Assembly (NCBI GenBank): GCA_958352855.1
Contig: CATWQE010000012.1
Span: forward strand, 1 to 60,318
Length of the DNA stretch: 60,318 nt
Reading direction: 5' to 3'
Origin: an uncultured Bacillota bacterium
GTDB taxonomy: Bacteria; Bacillota; Clostridia; Lachnospirales; Lachnospiraceae
Both the position numbers and the translations under genes were made by a program. Shown one piece after another: positions 1 through 9,088 of this stretch. The notes under the pieces were generated by a model that saw only the letters and a program-made list of their open reading frames with translations, ran no database searches and was not told where the DNA came from. Within the stretch, counting starts at the first letter, position 1. Each line of letters starts with the position of its first letter.

Positions 1-2085
1 GATGCAGAGGTAGAACATGAGGATCAGGACGGATTTTTCTGGCACATTAATTATCCGGTTGTGGGAGAAGAAGGACAGTTTGTAGAAATCGCTACCACAC
101 GTCCGGAAACTCTTCTTGGAGATACTGCTGTGGCTGTGAATCCAGAGGATGAGCGTTATAAACACCTTATTGGAAAGATGTTAAAGCTGCCTCTTACAGA
201 CAGAGAAATTCCGGTGGTTGCAGACGAATATGTAGATAAGGAATTTGGAACAGGCTGTGTGAAGATTACACCGGCGCATGACCCTAATGACTTTGAAGTA
301 GGAAAACGCCACAACCTGCCGGAAATCAACATCATGAACGATGATGCTACCATGAATGAACTTTGCGGCAAGTATACGGGCATGGACCGCTATGAAGCCA
401 GAAAAGCCATGGTAGAAGATTTAAAAGAACTGGGACTTCTGGTAAAAGTGGTTCCTCATTCTCATAATGTAGGAACTCATGACCGCTGCGGCACAACCGT
501 AGAGCCTATGATTAAACCACAGTGGTTTGTAAGAATGAAGGAAATGGGCGAAGCTGCTATTCAGACCTTACAGGAGGGTAACCTGAAATTCGTTCCAGAC
601 CGTTTTGACAAGATTTATATGCACTGGCTGGAAAACATCCGCGACTGGTGTATTTCCCGTCAGCTCTGGTGGGGACACAGAATTCCGGCTTATTACTGTG
701 ATGAGTGTGGAGAAACCGTAGTGGCAGGAGAAATGCCGGACAAATGTCCAAAATGCGGATGCACCCATCTGACACAGGATGAGGATACTCTGGATACCTG
801 GTTCTCCTCCGCACTGTGGCCTTTCTCTACTTTAGGATGGCCGGATAAAACCGAAGAAATGGAATATTTCTATCCTACAGACGTTCTAGTAACCGGATAT
901 GATATTATTTTCTTCTGGGTTATCCGTATGGTATTCTCAGGGCTGGAGCAGACAGGAAAAACACCATTCCACCACGTACTGATTCATGGTCTGGTGAGAG
1001 ACTCCCAGGGACGGAAAATGAGTAAATCCCTTGGAAATGGTATTGACCCGCTGGAAATCATTGACCAGTATGGAGCAGACGCCCTGCGTCTTACTCTGAT
1101 GACCGGAAATGCTCCCGGAAATGATATGCGTTTCTATATGGAACGTGTGGAAGCCAGCAGAAACTTTGCAAATAAGGTATGGAATGCGTCCAGATTTATT
1201 ATGATGAATCTGGAAAAAGCAGAGGCTCCCGCTGAGATTAATCTGGAAACTCTTACCAGCGCTGACAAGTGGATTCTTTCCAAGGTAAACACACTGGCAA
1301 AAGATGTGACAGAGAACCTGGATAAATATGAGCTGGGTATTGCAGTTCAGAAGGTTTATGACTTCATCTGGGAAGAGTTCTGCGACTGGTACATTGAAAT
1401 GGTAAAACCAAGACTTTACAATGATGAAGATACCACAAAAGCGGCAGCACTTTGGACCTTAAAGACCGTTCTGGCAAATGCGCTGAAAATGCTCCATCCA
1501 TACATGCCATTTATTACAGAGGAAATCTTCTGTACCCTGTGTCCAAAAGAAGAATCTATTATGATTTCTTCCTGGCCGGAATTTAAGACAGAGTGGGATT
1601 TCAAGGCTGACGAAGAAGCAGTGGAAACCATTAAGGAAGCAGTCAGAAGCATCCGTAATGTCCGTACAGGAATGAACGTACCTCCAAGCAAGAAGGCTAA
1701 GGTATTTGTAGTTTCTGAAGACGAGGCAGTAAGAAAGGTATTTGAAAACGGTAAGGTATTCTTTGCCTCACTGGGATATGCCAGTGAAGTTCTGGTACAG
1801 ACGGACAAAGAGGGGATTGACGAGGACGCTGTATCAGCAGTAACCGGAAAGGCTGTCATCTACATGCCTTTTGCAGAACTGGTTGACATTGAAAAAGAGA
1901 TTGAGAGATTGAAAAAGGAAGAGGAGAAACTCACAAAAGAGCTGGCCCGCGTAAACGGTATGCTTGGCAACGAACGTTTCATCAGCAAAGCTCCGGAGGC
2001 TAAAATTGCCGAGGAAAGAGAAAAACTGGAGAAATACACCAACATGATGGAACAGGTGAAACAGCGTCTGGCACAGCTTCTGTAA
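1..2085 (+). CDS. valS: Valyl-tRNA synthetase, 3' part (5' end outside window)
   Basis: Charges tRNA-Val with valine in the cytoplasm. The reading frame is open from base 1, so the true start lies upstream; 694 codons are visible, and a full enzyme has roughly 880. Visible parts in order are the editing domain (TTRPETLLGDTAVAV, with GTGCVKITPAHDPNDFEVG following), a zinc-ribbon-like insert with two CxxC pairs near 700-760, the class I KMSKS loop at 1015-1029, the anticodon-binding domain, and a C-terminal Val-tRNA synthetase coiled-coil arm (about 1885-2080, rich in K and E). The next gene begins 21 bases after the stop, so co-transcription is possible. Identity is certain; only the amino end is missing. 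Confidence 0.97.
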   Translation, partial: DAEVEHEDQDGFFWHINYPVVGEEGQFVEIATTRPETLLGDTAVAVNPEDERYKHLIGKMLKLPLTDREIPVVADEYVDKEFGTGCVKITPAHDPNDFEVGKRHNLPEINIMNDDATMNELCGKYTGMDRYEARKAMVEDLKELGLLVKVVPHSHNVGTHDRCGTTVEPMIKPQWFVRMKEMGEAAIQTLQEGNLKFVPDRFDKIYMHWLENIRDWCISRQLWWGHRIPAYYCDECGETVVAGEMPDKCPKCGCTHLTQDEDTLDTWFSSALWPFSTLGWPDKTEEMEYFYPTDVLVTGYDIIFFWVIRMVFSGLEQTGKTPFHHVLIHGLVRDSQGRKMSKSLGNGIDPLEIIDQYGADALRLTLMTGNAPGNDMRFYMERVEASRNFANKVWNASRFIMMNLEKAEAPAEINLETLTSADKWILSKVNTLAKDVTENLDKYELGIAVQKVYDFIWEEFCDWYIEMVKPRLYNDEDTTKAAALWTLKTVLANALKMLHPYMPFITEEIFCTLCPKEESIMISSWPEFKTEWDFKADEEAVETIKEAVRSIRNVRTGMNVPPSKKAKVFVVSEDEAVRKVFENGKVFFASLGYASEVLVQTDKEGIDEDAVSAVTGKAVIYMPFAELVDIEKEIERLKKEEEKLTKELARVNGMLGNERFISKAPEAKIAEEREKLEKYTNMMEQVKQRLAQLL

Positions 2086-2106
2086 ACCCTTAGGAGATAA
2101 ACATTT

Positions 2107-4188
2107 ATGAAAGAAATTAGAAAGGTATTCTGCCTGAAATATCTGAACATGTTTTCTGTGCCTCTTCAATTCCTGGCAGTATGCGTAGGATATTATTTCA
2201 TTGAGGCCATATCCAGACATTCTCTTTTTAGTGCCATGGATTTTATGACAGAACGCCCACTGGTGTTTTTGTATAATGCGTTTTTGATTTTTACAACGAC
2301 TCTGATTGTCTACTTATTTAGAAGAAGAGTATTCTGGAGAACCATTCTCTTTATTTTCTGGATGGGACTTGGAATCATTAACGGAGTTTTGCTTTCCACC
2401 AGGGTTACGCCTTTTACAGGGCCTGACCTGCATCTGATTACCGATGCCTTTGAGATTGCAGACCGTTATCTGTCACCCTTCTTTTTTGTAGTAGTTGTGA
2501 TTTTATTCGTTCTGGCGATTCTGGGGCTGATTTGGCTTTTTATAAAAGGGCCAAAGTATCAGGGGAAAATGAGCTACAAGTGGAATGTTCCCCTGATTTT
2601 AGCAGGGGTGCTGGCATTTGCCGGCACCACCAGGCTGGCTCTTGATAAAAGAGTGCTTTCCAATTACTTTGGAAATATTGCTTTTGCATATGAGGATTAT
2701 GGATATCCCTACTGCCTGGCAACCACAGTGTTTAATACGGGAATCGGCATGCCAAGAGGGTATAATGAAGAGACCATTGATAAAATCGTAAAAAGCGAGG
2801 AGACGCTTCCGGAAACAGGAGAGAAACGTCCGAACATTTTGTTTTTGCAGTTGGAATCTTTCTTTGATCCTACATTAGTAGAGTTTCTGGATGTTTCAGA
2901 AGACCCCATTCCCACCTTCCGAAAATTTATGGAAGAATATTCCTCTGGATACTTTAAGGTTCCTTCCGTTGGAGCGGGTACTGCAAATACAGAATTTGAG
3001 ACCATTACAGGCATGAGTATGCGCTATTTCGGACCGGGAGAGTATCCTTATAAGGGAATTTTAAAGGAAACCACCTGCGAGAGCGCTGCTTATGTATTAA
3101 AAGACCTGGGCTACCGCACCCATGCCATCCATAATAATGAAGCCAATTTCTATGGAAGAAAGAATGTATTTGCCAACCTGGGTTTTGATACCTTTACTTC
3201 TGAGGAATATATGGCTGAGCAGGATGATACCAATCCCAATGACTGGATGCGGGACAGAAATCTTACCAAGTATATTATGCAGGCGCTGGAGGAAACCGAT
3301 GATCCGGATTATATTTATACCATTTCTGTTCAGGGACATGGAGATTATCCGGAAGAGCCTATGATTGATAATCCCAAGATTAAGGTTTCAGGAGGCAGTT
3401 CCCAGGCGGAAAACTATAAATGGGAATATTATTGTAATCAGATATACGAAATGGATCAGTTTGTAAAAGAACTGACAGATACCCTTTCTAAATGGGATGA
3501 AGATGTGGTTCTGGTGATGTACGGGGACCATCTTCCTACTATGGGGCTGAACGTAACAGATGTGGAGAATAAATATTTGTTCCAGACAGAATATGTGATC
3601 TGGGATAACATGGGACTGGAGAAAAAGGACAAAAACCTGGCGGCTTATCAGATGGCAGCAGAGGTAATGGATCAGGTGGGAATTCATGAGGGAAATGTAT
3701 TCCGCTTCCACCAGGCAAGAAGAAATACCAAGAACTACCAGGTAGACCTGGAAAGTCTCCAGTATGATATTCTCTATGGAGATAAATATGTTTATAATGG
3801 CGCGAATCCCTTTGAGCGTGTGAAAACCAACCTGGGTGTGAAAAATGCAGAGCTTCACAGCATTGAGAAAATTGCAGAGGGCCGCTATTATATTAACGGA
3901 GCAAATTTCACCCAGTCAGCCTTTCTGGAAATCAATGGAGAGCTGTATGAAGCGAACTTCATTGATGAAGAAACGCTTCTGGTGCTGGATGCCCAGATTG
4001 CAGATGAAGATAAAGTGGATGTGGCAATCAGGAGCAACAGTTCTACCCACCGGGTGCTTACAAGGACAGAGAAGTATTATTACCAGGAGCCGGAAACCGG
4101 AACCGGTATGGCGCAGCTTATCCCTATTTTACCGGAGGAGCCGGAAACAGAGGTAACAGAAGAAAGCCAGACAGAAAATGAAGAGTAG
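2107..4188 (+). CDS. LTA synthase family membrane sulfatase/phosphoglycerol transferase
   Basis: Likely transfers phosphoglycerol or a similar group to a surface polymer outside the membrane. About five membrane segments (residues 13-180) precede an extracellular alkaline-phosphatase-fold domain starting at RPNILFLQLESFF (about 241). Candidate metal and nucleophile residues of the LtaS family are E250, T292 in GTANTEFE, H411 in GHGDYP, and D474-H475 in YGDHLP. After the catalytic domain, residues about 560-660 look beta-rich and Ig-like, and the last 30 residues are acidic low complexity; classical LtaS lacks this tail. AGGAG lies 10 bases upstream of the ATG. Whether the substrate is lipoteichoic acid or another glycopolymer cannot be told from sequence. 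Confidence 0.85.
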   Translation: MKEIRKVFCLKYLNMFSVPLQFLAVCVGYYFIEAISRHSLFSAMDFMTERPLVFLYNAFLIFTTTLIVYLFRRRVFWRTILFIFWMGLGIINGVLLSTRVTPFTGPDLHLITDAFEIADRYLSPFFFVVVVILFVLAILGLIWLFIKGPKYQGKMSYKWNVPLILAGVLAFAGTTRLALDKRVLSNYFGNIAFAYEDYGYPYCLATTVFNTGIGMPRGYNEETIDKIVKSEETLPETGEKRPNILFLQLESFFDPTLVEFLDVSEDPIPTFRKFMEEYSSGYFKVPSVGAGTANTEFETITGMSMRYFGPGEYPYKGILKETTCESAAYVLKDLGYRTHAIHNNEANFYGRKNVFANLGFDTFTSEEYMAEQDDTNPNDWMRDRNLTKYIMQALEETDDPDYIYTISVQGHGDYPEEPMIDNPKIKVSGGSSQAENYKWEYYCNQIYEMDQFVKELTDTLSKWDEDVVLVMYGDHLPTMGLNVTDVENKYLFQTEYVIWDNMGLEKKDKNLAAYQMAAEVMDQVGIHEGNVFRFHQARRNTKNYQVDLESLQYDILYGDKYVYNGANPFERVKTNLGVKNAELHSIEKIAEGRYYINGANFTQSAFLEINGELYEANFIDEETLLVLDAQIADEDKVDVAIRSNSSTHRVLTRTEKYYYQEPETGTGMAQLIPILPEEPETEVTEESQTENEE

Positions 4189-4231
4189 AACAGTAAGAGA
4201 GAAATAGTTTTTTATAAACGACATAATTTGC

Positions 4232-4274
4232 TTGCATATGGTCACTGTATCATTATAATGATAAGTGACCATAT
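4232..4274 (+). promoter_or_regulatory. Candidate folC promoter overlapped by a long palindrome
   Basis: A sigma-A-like promoter can be read as TTGCAT (4232-4237), 16-bp spacer, TATAAT (4254-4259). The same bases form an almost perfect inverted repeat: ATATGGTCACT at 4236-4246 pairs with AGTGACCATAT at 4264-4274, and TATCATT/AATGATA pair inside it. No T-run follows, so this looks more like an operator or mRNA hairpin than a terminator. Confidence 0.5.
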
Positions 4275-4323
4275 ATGTTTTACGCCATAGAAAATGGGTA
4301 TGGTCAGAACAGGAGGAACATGC

Positions 4324-5625
4324 GTGTTTACATACGAAGAAGCGGTTGCTTATATTGAAGAGATACCGAAATTTACCACAAAAAATAAATTAGCGCACAC
4401 CAGGAAATGTCTGGACAGACTGGGAAGTCCTGATGAGAATAGAAAGATTATCCATGTAGCAGGAACCAATGGGAAGGGAAGTGTCTGCGCTTTTCTCTCC
4501 TCCATGCTGGAAGAAGGGGGATACCGCTGCGGCCTGTTTACCTCTCCTCATCTTGTGAAGATTAATGAGCGTTTTCAGATTAATGAGGTTATGGTATCTG
4601 ACCAGGTGTTTTTGGAAGCATTTTTAAAGGTAAAAAATCTGGCAGATGAACTGGTGGCAGAGGGTGATTATCATCCCACTTATTTTGAATTTTTATTTCT
4701 TATGGGAATGTTGATTTTTGACCGGGAAAATGTGGATTATCTGATTCTGGAAACAGGACTTGGTGGAAAACTGGATGCTACCAACTCCATTCTTCATCCT
4801 CTTGCCTGTGTCATTACCTCCATCAGCCTGGATCATGTGGAATATCTGGGAGATACGGTGGAGAAGATTGCAGGGGAAAAAGCAGGAATTATCAAAAAAG
4901 GAGTTCCGGTTATCTTTGACGGAAACTCAGAGGAAGCGGCAAAGGTTCTGAGAAACCGGGCAGAGGAGCTGGGATGCCCCTGGTATGAAATGAAGGGGGA
5001 AAATCAGAAAATCCTGGACTACACGCCTGCCGGTATCCGGTTTTCTTCTAAATCAGAGGTCTACGGTGATACAGAGCTTTTCGTTCCGTTTATTGCCAGG
5101 TATCAGATGATGAATGCAGCCCTTGCCCTGGAAACCATGGGAGCTTTGCAGGAGCGTCATGGACTGAAAAAAGAAACGCTGATGCAGGGAATTGGGCATA
5201 CCAGATGGCAGGGGAGAATGGAGACTATTCTTCCGGGGGTTATTGTAGATGGGGCTCATAATGAGGACGGCATTGCCAGATTTGTGGAGACTGTCCGGTA
5301 TTTCCAGAAGGAATATCCCATTACTCTTTTATTTACCACTGTGTCGGATAAGGATTTTACAGATATGATTCAAAAAATCTGTAAAGGACTGAATTTTGCC
5401 CATGTGGTGACAACTGAAATCTGGGGCAGCAGAAAACAGTCGGCCCAGGAGCTGGCAGAGCTGTTTCGTTCTAACGGATGTGCTGATGTGCAGGTAGAAC
5501 CTGATGTGGAGCAGGCTTTTGAGAAGGCTTATGCTTTAAAGGGAGATGGACTGATGTTTGCAGTGGGCTCACTTTACCTGGTAGGAGAAATCAAGGACTA
5601 CATAAGGAGGCGCAAGCATGATTAA
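4324..5625 (+). CDS. folC: Bifunctional folylpolyglutamate/dihydrofolate synthase
   Basis: Adds glutamate to folates, and in many bacteria also makes dihydrofolate from dihydropteroate. The Mur-ligase fold is clear: P-loop GTNGKGS at about residues 47-53, a THF-binding region with FTSPHL, a second ATP-site motif LDHVEYLGDTVEKIAGEKAGI, and DGAHNEDG opening the C-terminal domain. I take GTG 4324 as the start because AGGAGG (4311-4316) sits 7 bases before it and the protein then begins directly with the family's N-terminal helix; an in-frame ATG at 4294 lies upstream of that ribosome site. This gives 433 residues, normal for the family. The stop overlaps the next small ORF. Confidence 0.92.
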   Translation: MFTYEEAVAYIEEIPKFTTKNKLAHTRKCLDRLGSPDENRKIIHVAGTNGKGSVCAFLSSMLEEGGYRCGLFTSPHLVKINERFQINEVMVSDQVFLEAFLKVKNLADELVAEGDYHPTYFEFLFLMGMLIFDRENVDYLILETGLGGKLDATNSILHPLACVITSISLDHVEYLGDTVEKIAGEKAGIIKKGVPVIFDGNSEEAAKVLRNRAEELGCPWYEMKGENQKILDYTPAGIRFSSKSEVYGDTELFVPFIARYQMMNAALALETMGALQERHGLKKETLMQGIGHTRWQGRMETILPGVIVDGAHNEDGIARFVETVRYFQKEYPITLLFTTVSDKDFTDMIQKICKGLNFAHVVTTEIWGSRKQSAQELAELFRSNGCADVQVEPDVEQAFEKAYALKGDGLMFAVGSLYLVGEIKDYIRRRKHD

Positions 5626-5767
5626 TTACGAAGAGGAACTGAAGAAATTCCAGCCTTGTCTGGATGTGGATGATGCAGAAGGTGCGATCTATAAACAGGA
5701 TCTTACAGATGTGATTGATATTCTGAAGGAAATGTTAAAGGAGCAGAAGACCACCCAGGAGAAATAG
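5618..5767 (+). CDS. Small conserved-looking 49-residue protein, unknown function
   Basis: The ATG overlaps the last codons of folC (AAGGAGG ends 7 bases upstream), and the next gene follows after 10 bases, so this is translationally packed into the folC operon. The product is acidic and largely helical, with no membrane segment or cysteine pair; it contains one Cys. I do not recognise a family. The strong ribosome site, the stop-start overlap and the tight spacing argue that it is real rather than a chance frame. It is too short to be a degraded fragment of a neighbour, and it has no similarity to FolC or to the TPR protein that I can see. Confidence 0.6.
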   Translation: MINYEEELKKFQPCLDVDDAEGAIYKQDLTDVIDILKEMLKEQKTTQEK

Positions 5768-5777
5768 GGAGTAGACT

Positions 5778-7277
5778 ATGAAATGTATGGTATGTCAGGC
5801 TGTGCTCACTGCTTCGGATTATTGTCCGAAATGCGGCAGTTATATTAAAGCACAGAAAAAAGCAGGAGCGCTGTCTAATCTATATTATAATCAGGGGCTT
5901 GAAAAAGCTCAGATAAGAGATTTATCAGGGGCGATTACCTGTCTGAAACGCAGTCTGAAAATGAACAAACTGAATATCCAGGCAAGAAATCTTCTGGGAC
6001 TTGTGTATTACGAAACAGGAGAAGTAGTGGCAGCCCTAAGCGAATGGGTCATTAGCAAAAATATGATGCCTGAGGGCAACCAGGCCACAGCTTATATTGA
6101 AAAACTTCAGAAAAACCAGAATAAGCTGGACGCCATTAACACCAGTATTAAGAAATACAACCAATGTCTGGAATATTGCAGAAGCGGAAATGAAGATATG
6201 GCAAAAATGCAGCTTAAAAAGGTGCTGACTGCCAATCCAAAGCTCATTAAGGGCTATCATTTGCTTGCGCTGCTTTATCTGAAAAATGAGGAATATGAAA
6301 AAGCCAGGAAATCCCTGAAGGCAGCGGCAAAAATTGATAAGACCAATACCACAACCCTGCGCTTTTTAAAAGAAATTGAGGAGCAGACCGGGCGCGCCAC
6401 AAATCTGGAATCCAGATTTCGCATTAAGGAAAAGGAAGAGACCCCAAGAGATGGAAGTATGGTGTATAAATCAGGAAATGACACCATTATCCAACCGCCG
6501 GAATACAGGGAAAAAAGCGTCACAAACACTCTGGTTAATCTGGTTTTGGGACTTTTAGTGGGAGCAGCAGCCCTCTGGTTTCTCATTGTGCCTGCCAAAA
6601 CACAGAAAATCAACCAGGAGGCAAACCGGAAAATTGCAGAGTACAGTGGCAAAATGGCTACCATGTCTGCAGAACTTTCCAAAATGGAAGAAGAAAAAAA
6701 TGCTTCTACAGAATCTGTGAATACAGCCAAAACTCAGATTGAAGAGGCTGGGATTAAGGCAGAAAGCTATGAAAAGCTTATTAGCGCCCAGCAGGCATTT
6801 CAACAGGGCAAGTATGACAATGCAGCCAATGCTATTGTGGGAGTTGATCCGGACCAGCTTTCTGTGGAAGCCAAAAGTGTTTATGACACGATTATGCAGT
6901 CCGTAGGAACCCAGGTAAAGAAGAAATATAAGGATCAGGGATTAAATGCTTACGGTGCAGGAAACTATGAGGAAGCCATTACCTATCTGGAAAAGGCTCT
7001 GGATATTGGAACACAGGATTCAGAGACCCTTATTTTCTTAGCTCAGGCTTATGAGAAAAAGGGAGATACTGGTATTGCCAATAAGTGGTACAAGAAAGTG
7101 ATTGATGATTTTCCAGGAACCCAGTATGCAACGCTTGCAAAGAACTATATGCAGGCAAATGGCGGTGTAATCGCAGAGGATGAGCCAGAAGAGGGCACAG
7201 AGGAAGGCGAAAATGGGCAGAATCCGGAAGGTACAGAGGGCAGTCCGGTACAGCAGGGAGAAACAGTAGAAGAATAA
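5778..7277 (+). CDS. Zinc-ribbon and TPR-repeat membrane protein
   Basis: Likely a scaffold or envelope-associated protein; no enzyme motif is present. It begins with a zinc ribbon (C3-x2-C6 and C16-x2-C19), followed by three or so tetratricopeptide repeats (about residues 35-210), a single membrane segment near 245-270, a coiled coil (about 275-335), and a second TPR block outside or inside the membrane (about 340-460). The C-terminal ~35 residues are Glu/Gly rich and disordered. GGGAG lies upstream of the ATG. It sits between folate metabolism and sporulation genes, which gives no strong functional hint. Proteins with a zinc-ribbon head and TPR tail are common in clostridia, but their role is unknown to me. 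Confidence 0.75.
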   Translation: MKCMVCQAVLTASDYCPKCGSYIKAQKKAGALSNLYYNQGLEKAQIRDLSGAITCLKRSLKMNKLNIQARNLLGLVYYETGEVVAALSEWVISKNMMPEGNQATAYIEKLQKNQNKLDAINTSIKKYNQCLEYCRSGNEDMAKMQLKKVLTANPKLIKGYHLLALLYLKNEEYEKARKSLKAAAKIDKTNTTTLRFLKEIEEQTGRATNLESRFRIKEKEETPRDGSMVYKSGNDTIIQPPEYREKSVTNTLVNLVLGLLVGAAALWFLIVPAKTQKINQEANRKIAEYSGKMATMSAELSKMEEEKNASTESVNTAKTQIEEAGIKAESYEKLISAQQAFQQGKYDNAANAIVGVDPDQLSVEAKSVYDTIMQSVGTQVKKKYKDQGLNAYGAGNYEEAITYLEKALDIGTQDSETLIFLAQAYEKKGDTGIANKWYKKVIDDFPGTQYATLAKNYMQANGGVIAEDEPEEGTEEGENGQNPEGTEGSPVQQGETVEE

Positions 7278-7309
7278 AATAAGAACCAGGGAAAAACCTT
7301 GAGGAAAAG

Positions 7310-7455
7310 GAGCTATCATAGCTGACGCATATCAGGAACACTGATACCGCTCACGCTCAGTCTGCGCTTCCTTTGAGCCTGTAGTCTCAAAGGGTGCTCG
7401 ACGGATTCGCGTAAACGGTGTCAATGTCCCGGATATGCTGTTGGCATGATAGCTC
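7310..7455. repeat. 146-nt near-complete inverted-repeat element (MITE-like or structured RNA)
   Basis: GAGCTATCAT at 7310-7319 pairs with ATGATAGCTC at 7446-7455. Moving inward, GCATATC (7327-7333) pairs with GATATGC (7432-7438), then a ~14-bp imperfect helix joins about 7334-7349 to 7415-7429, and the tip is an 8-bp hairpin, CCTTTGAG (7370-7377) with CTCAAAGG (7386-7393). Nested pairing over the whole length is unlikely by chance. It lies in the gap before the spoIIA operon and has no coding potential. Confidence 0.6.
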
Positions 7456-7517
7456 TTTGTGTATAGGTGTGCAGATGGAGAGTGTGTTTGAATAAATGGA
7501 AAAAGTGGAGGCGGACT

Positions 7518-7853
7518 ATGGAAGAGTGTATGACAAAGAGGGGAGCCAGGCTGATTGTGTATGTGCCAAAGGAGCTGGATCATCATTTTGCAGGGGAGAT
7601 AACAGAGATGGTGGATAAGGAGCTTAAAAAGGGCTGCATTAAGCAGCTTGTCTTTGATTTTTCTAAGACCACGTTTATGGACAGCTCCGGTATTGGGATG
7701 TTAATGGGGAGAAAGCGGCTGTTAAGCTACAGTGGAGGAACCGTAAGCGCCATTCATGTCAGTGACCGGATTTTGCGGATTATGCAGCTTTCGGGCATCT
7801 GGAAACACATGGAAATCAGCCAGGAACCGGTTTGGAACAAAAAAATGCCGTAA
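7518..7853 (+). CDS. spoIIAA: Anti-sigma F factor antagonist SpoIIAA
   Basis: STAS-domain protein that, when unphosphorylated, frees sigma F from SpoIIAB in the forespore. The phosphorylation loop FMDSSGIGMLMGR is present, with the target serine S56 or S57 (Ser58 in Bacillus subtilis). I place the start at ATG 7518 because GGAGG (7507-7511) lies just upstream and this gives 111 residues, close to the family length; an earlier in-frame start at 7467 lacks a good ribosome site. It leads the classical spoIIAA-spoIIAB-sigF set and is 13 bases from spoIIAB. Confidence 0.95.
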   Translation: MEECMTKRGARLIVYVPKELDHHFAGEITEMVDKELKKGCIKQLVFDFSKTTFMDSSGIGMLMGRKRLLSYSGGTVSAIHVSDRILRIMQLSGIWKHMEISQEPVWNKKMP

Positions 7854-7866
7854 GGGAGGGAAAAAA

Positions 7867-8310
7867 ATGGAACACACAAATCATATGGTGCTGGAAGTAG
7901 AGAGCCGCTCCTGTAATGAGGGACTGGCAAGAATTGCTGTGGCAGCCTTCTGCACGCAGTTAAATCCCACACTGGAAGAGGTAGCGGATGTGAAAACCGC
8001 AGTGTCAGAAGCCATTACAAACTGTATTGTACATGCCTATGAAAAGGAAACAGACATCATCCGTATCCAGTGCTGGCGCAGGAAAAAGGAGCTGATTGTA
8101 GCTGTGGAGGATAAGGGAAAGGGCATGGAAGATGTAAAGAAAGCCATGGAACCTCTGTTTACCACCATGCCACAGCAGGATCGGTGCGGCATGGGCTTTG
8201 CCTTTATGGAGGCTTTTATGGATGAGGTTCAGGTGGAGTCCACATTGGGAAAGGGAACCACTGTGACTATGAAGAAAATCATAGGAAGGCAGAACGCTAT
8301 ATCAGAATAA
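7867..8310 (+). CDS. spoIIAB: Anti-sigma F factor and serine kinase SpoIIAB
   Basis: Binds and inhibits sigma F and phosphorylates SpoIIAA using ATP. GHKL kinase motifs are visible: N-box EAITNCIVHAY (E49 to H56 region), G1 box VEDKGKGMED (D82-x-G84-x-G86), and G2 RCGMGF followed by MEAFMDEVQVES. The ATG at 7867 follows AGGGAGGG and gives 147 residues, as in other species; earlier in-frame starts run into spoIIAA. The partner genes flank it directly, so the partner-switching module is complete. Confidence 0.96.
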   Translation: MEHTNHMVLEVESRSCNEGLARIAVAAFCTQLNPTLEEVADVKTAVSEAITNCIVHAYEKETDIIRIQCWRRKKELIVAVEDKGKGMEDVKKAMEPLFTTMPQQDRCGMGFAFMEAFMDEVQVESTLGKGTTVTMKKIIGRQNAISE

Positions 8311-8319
8311 GGAGGCTGT

Positions 8320-9045
8320 ATGGATGATATCCTTGCCCTTCTGGGCCGCGTACACCAGGGAGATAAGGAGGCAAGAGATATACTGGTAGAGAAGAATATG
8401 GGGCTGGTTCACAGCATTGCCAGAAGATTTCAGAATCGTGGTGTGGAGATGGAGGATCTGATACAGATTGGGAGCATTGGCCTTTTAAAAGCCATTGATA
8501 AATTTGACCTGACCTATGAAGTGCGGTTCTCCACCTACGCTGTGCCCATGATTACAGGAGAAATCAAGCGGTTTTTAAGAGATGACGGAATGGTAAAGGT
8601 AAGTCGTTCTCTAAAGGAGGAGGCGGCCAGGATCTATGCTGTCCGGGAGGAATTTATGGGAGAGCAGGGACGGGAGCCCACTTTAGAAGAACTGGCAGAC
8701 AAGCTTCAGCTTGCAAGAGAAGAAGTGATACTTGCCATGGAATCAGCAGCGCAGATTGAATCCCTGCAAAAGACTATTTATCAAAGTGACGGAAGTGACA
8801 TTGCTCTGGAAGATAAGCTGCCCTTTGAAAAAAATCAGCAGGAAGAAGTGCTGGACAGGATGCTGCTGGAGCAGATGCTGGGAAGCCTGAACACAGAGGA
8901 ACGGGAGCTTATTTATCTGCGTTTTTTCAAGGAACGGACCCAGAGCAATATTGCAAAGAAAATGGGAATGTCCCAGGTTCAGGTATCCAGAATGGAAAAA
9001 AAGATTTTAAGAAGAATGAGAGAAGCATATTTTATGGAAAGTTAG
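8320..9045 (+). CDS. sigF: RNA polymerase sigma factor SigF
   Basis: First forespore-specific sigma factor of sporulation. Region 2 carries the core-binding and -10 recognition helix (DLIQIGSIGLLKAIDKFD, then VRFSTYAVPMITGEIKR), region 3 follows, and region 4 ends in a helix-turn-helix (QSNIAKKMGMSQVQVSRME, about residues 208-226). Length is 241 residues, normal for SigF. AGGAGG sits 7 bases before the ATG. SigG is the closest relative, but the position directly after spoIIAB and before spoVA identifies SigF. Confidence 0.95.
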   Translation: MDDILALLGRVHQGDKEARDILVEKNMGLVHSIARRFQNRGVEMEDLIQIGSIGLLKAIDKFDLTYEVRFSTYAVPMITGEIKRFLRDDGMVKVSRSLKEEAARIYAVREEFMGEQGREPTLEELADKLQLAREEVILAMESAAQIESLQKTIYQSDGSDIALEDKLPFEKNQQEEVLDRMLLEQMLGSLNTEERELIYLRFFKERTQSNIAKKMGMSQVQVSRMEKKILRRMREAYFMES

Positions 9046-9088
9046 GAATACTACTCCTACCAGCAATACGCTGCAAGGAGGCTTTGGG

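Noticed and set aside
1416..1859. Overlapping antisense ORFs within valS
   Set aside because: Shadows of an essential, well-conserved gene; composition follows the sense codons.
9046..9088. Forespore promoter before spoVAA
   Set aside because: GAATA is present at 9047-9051 but no CATNNTA-like box lies at a suitable distance.
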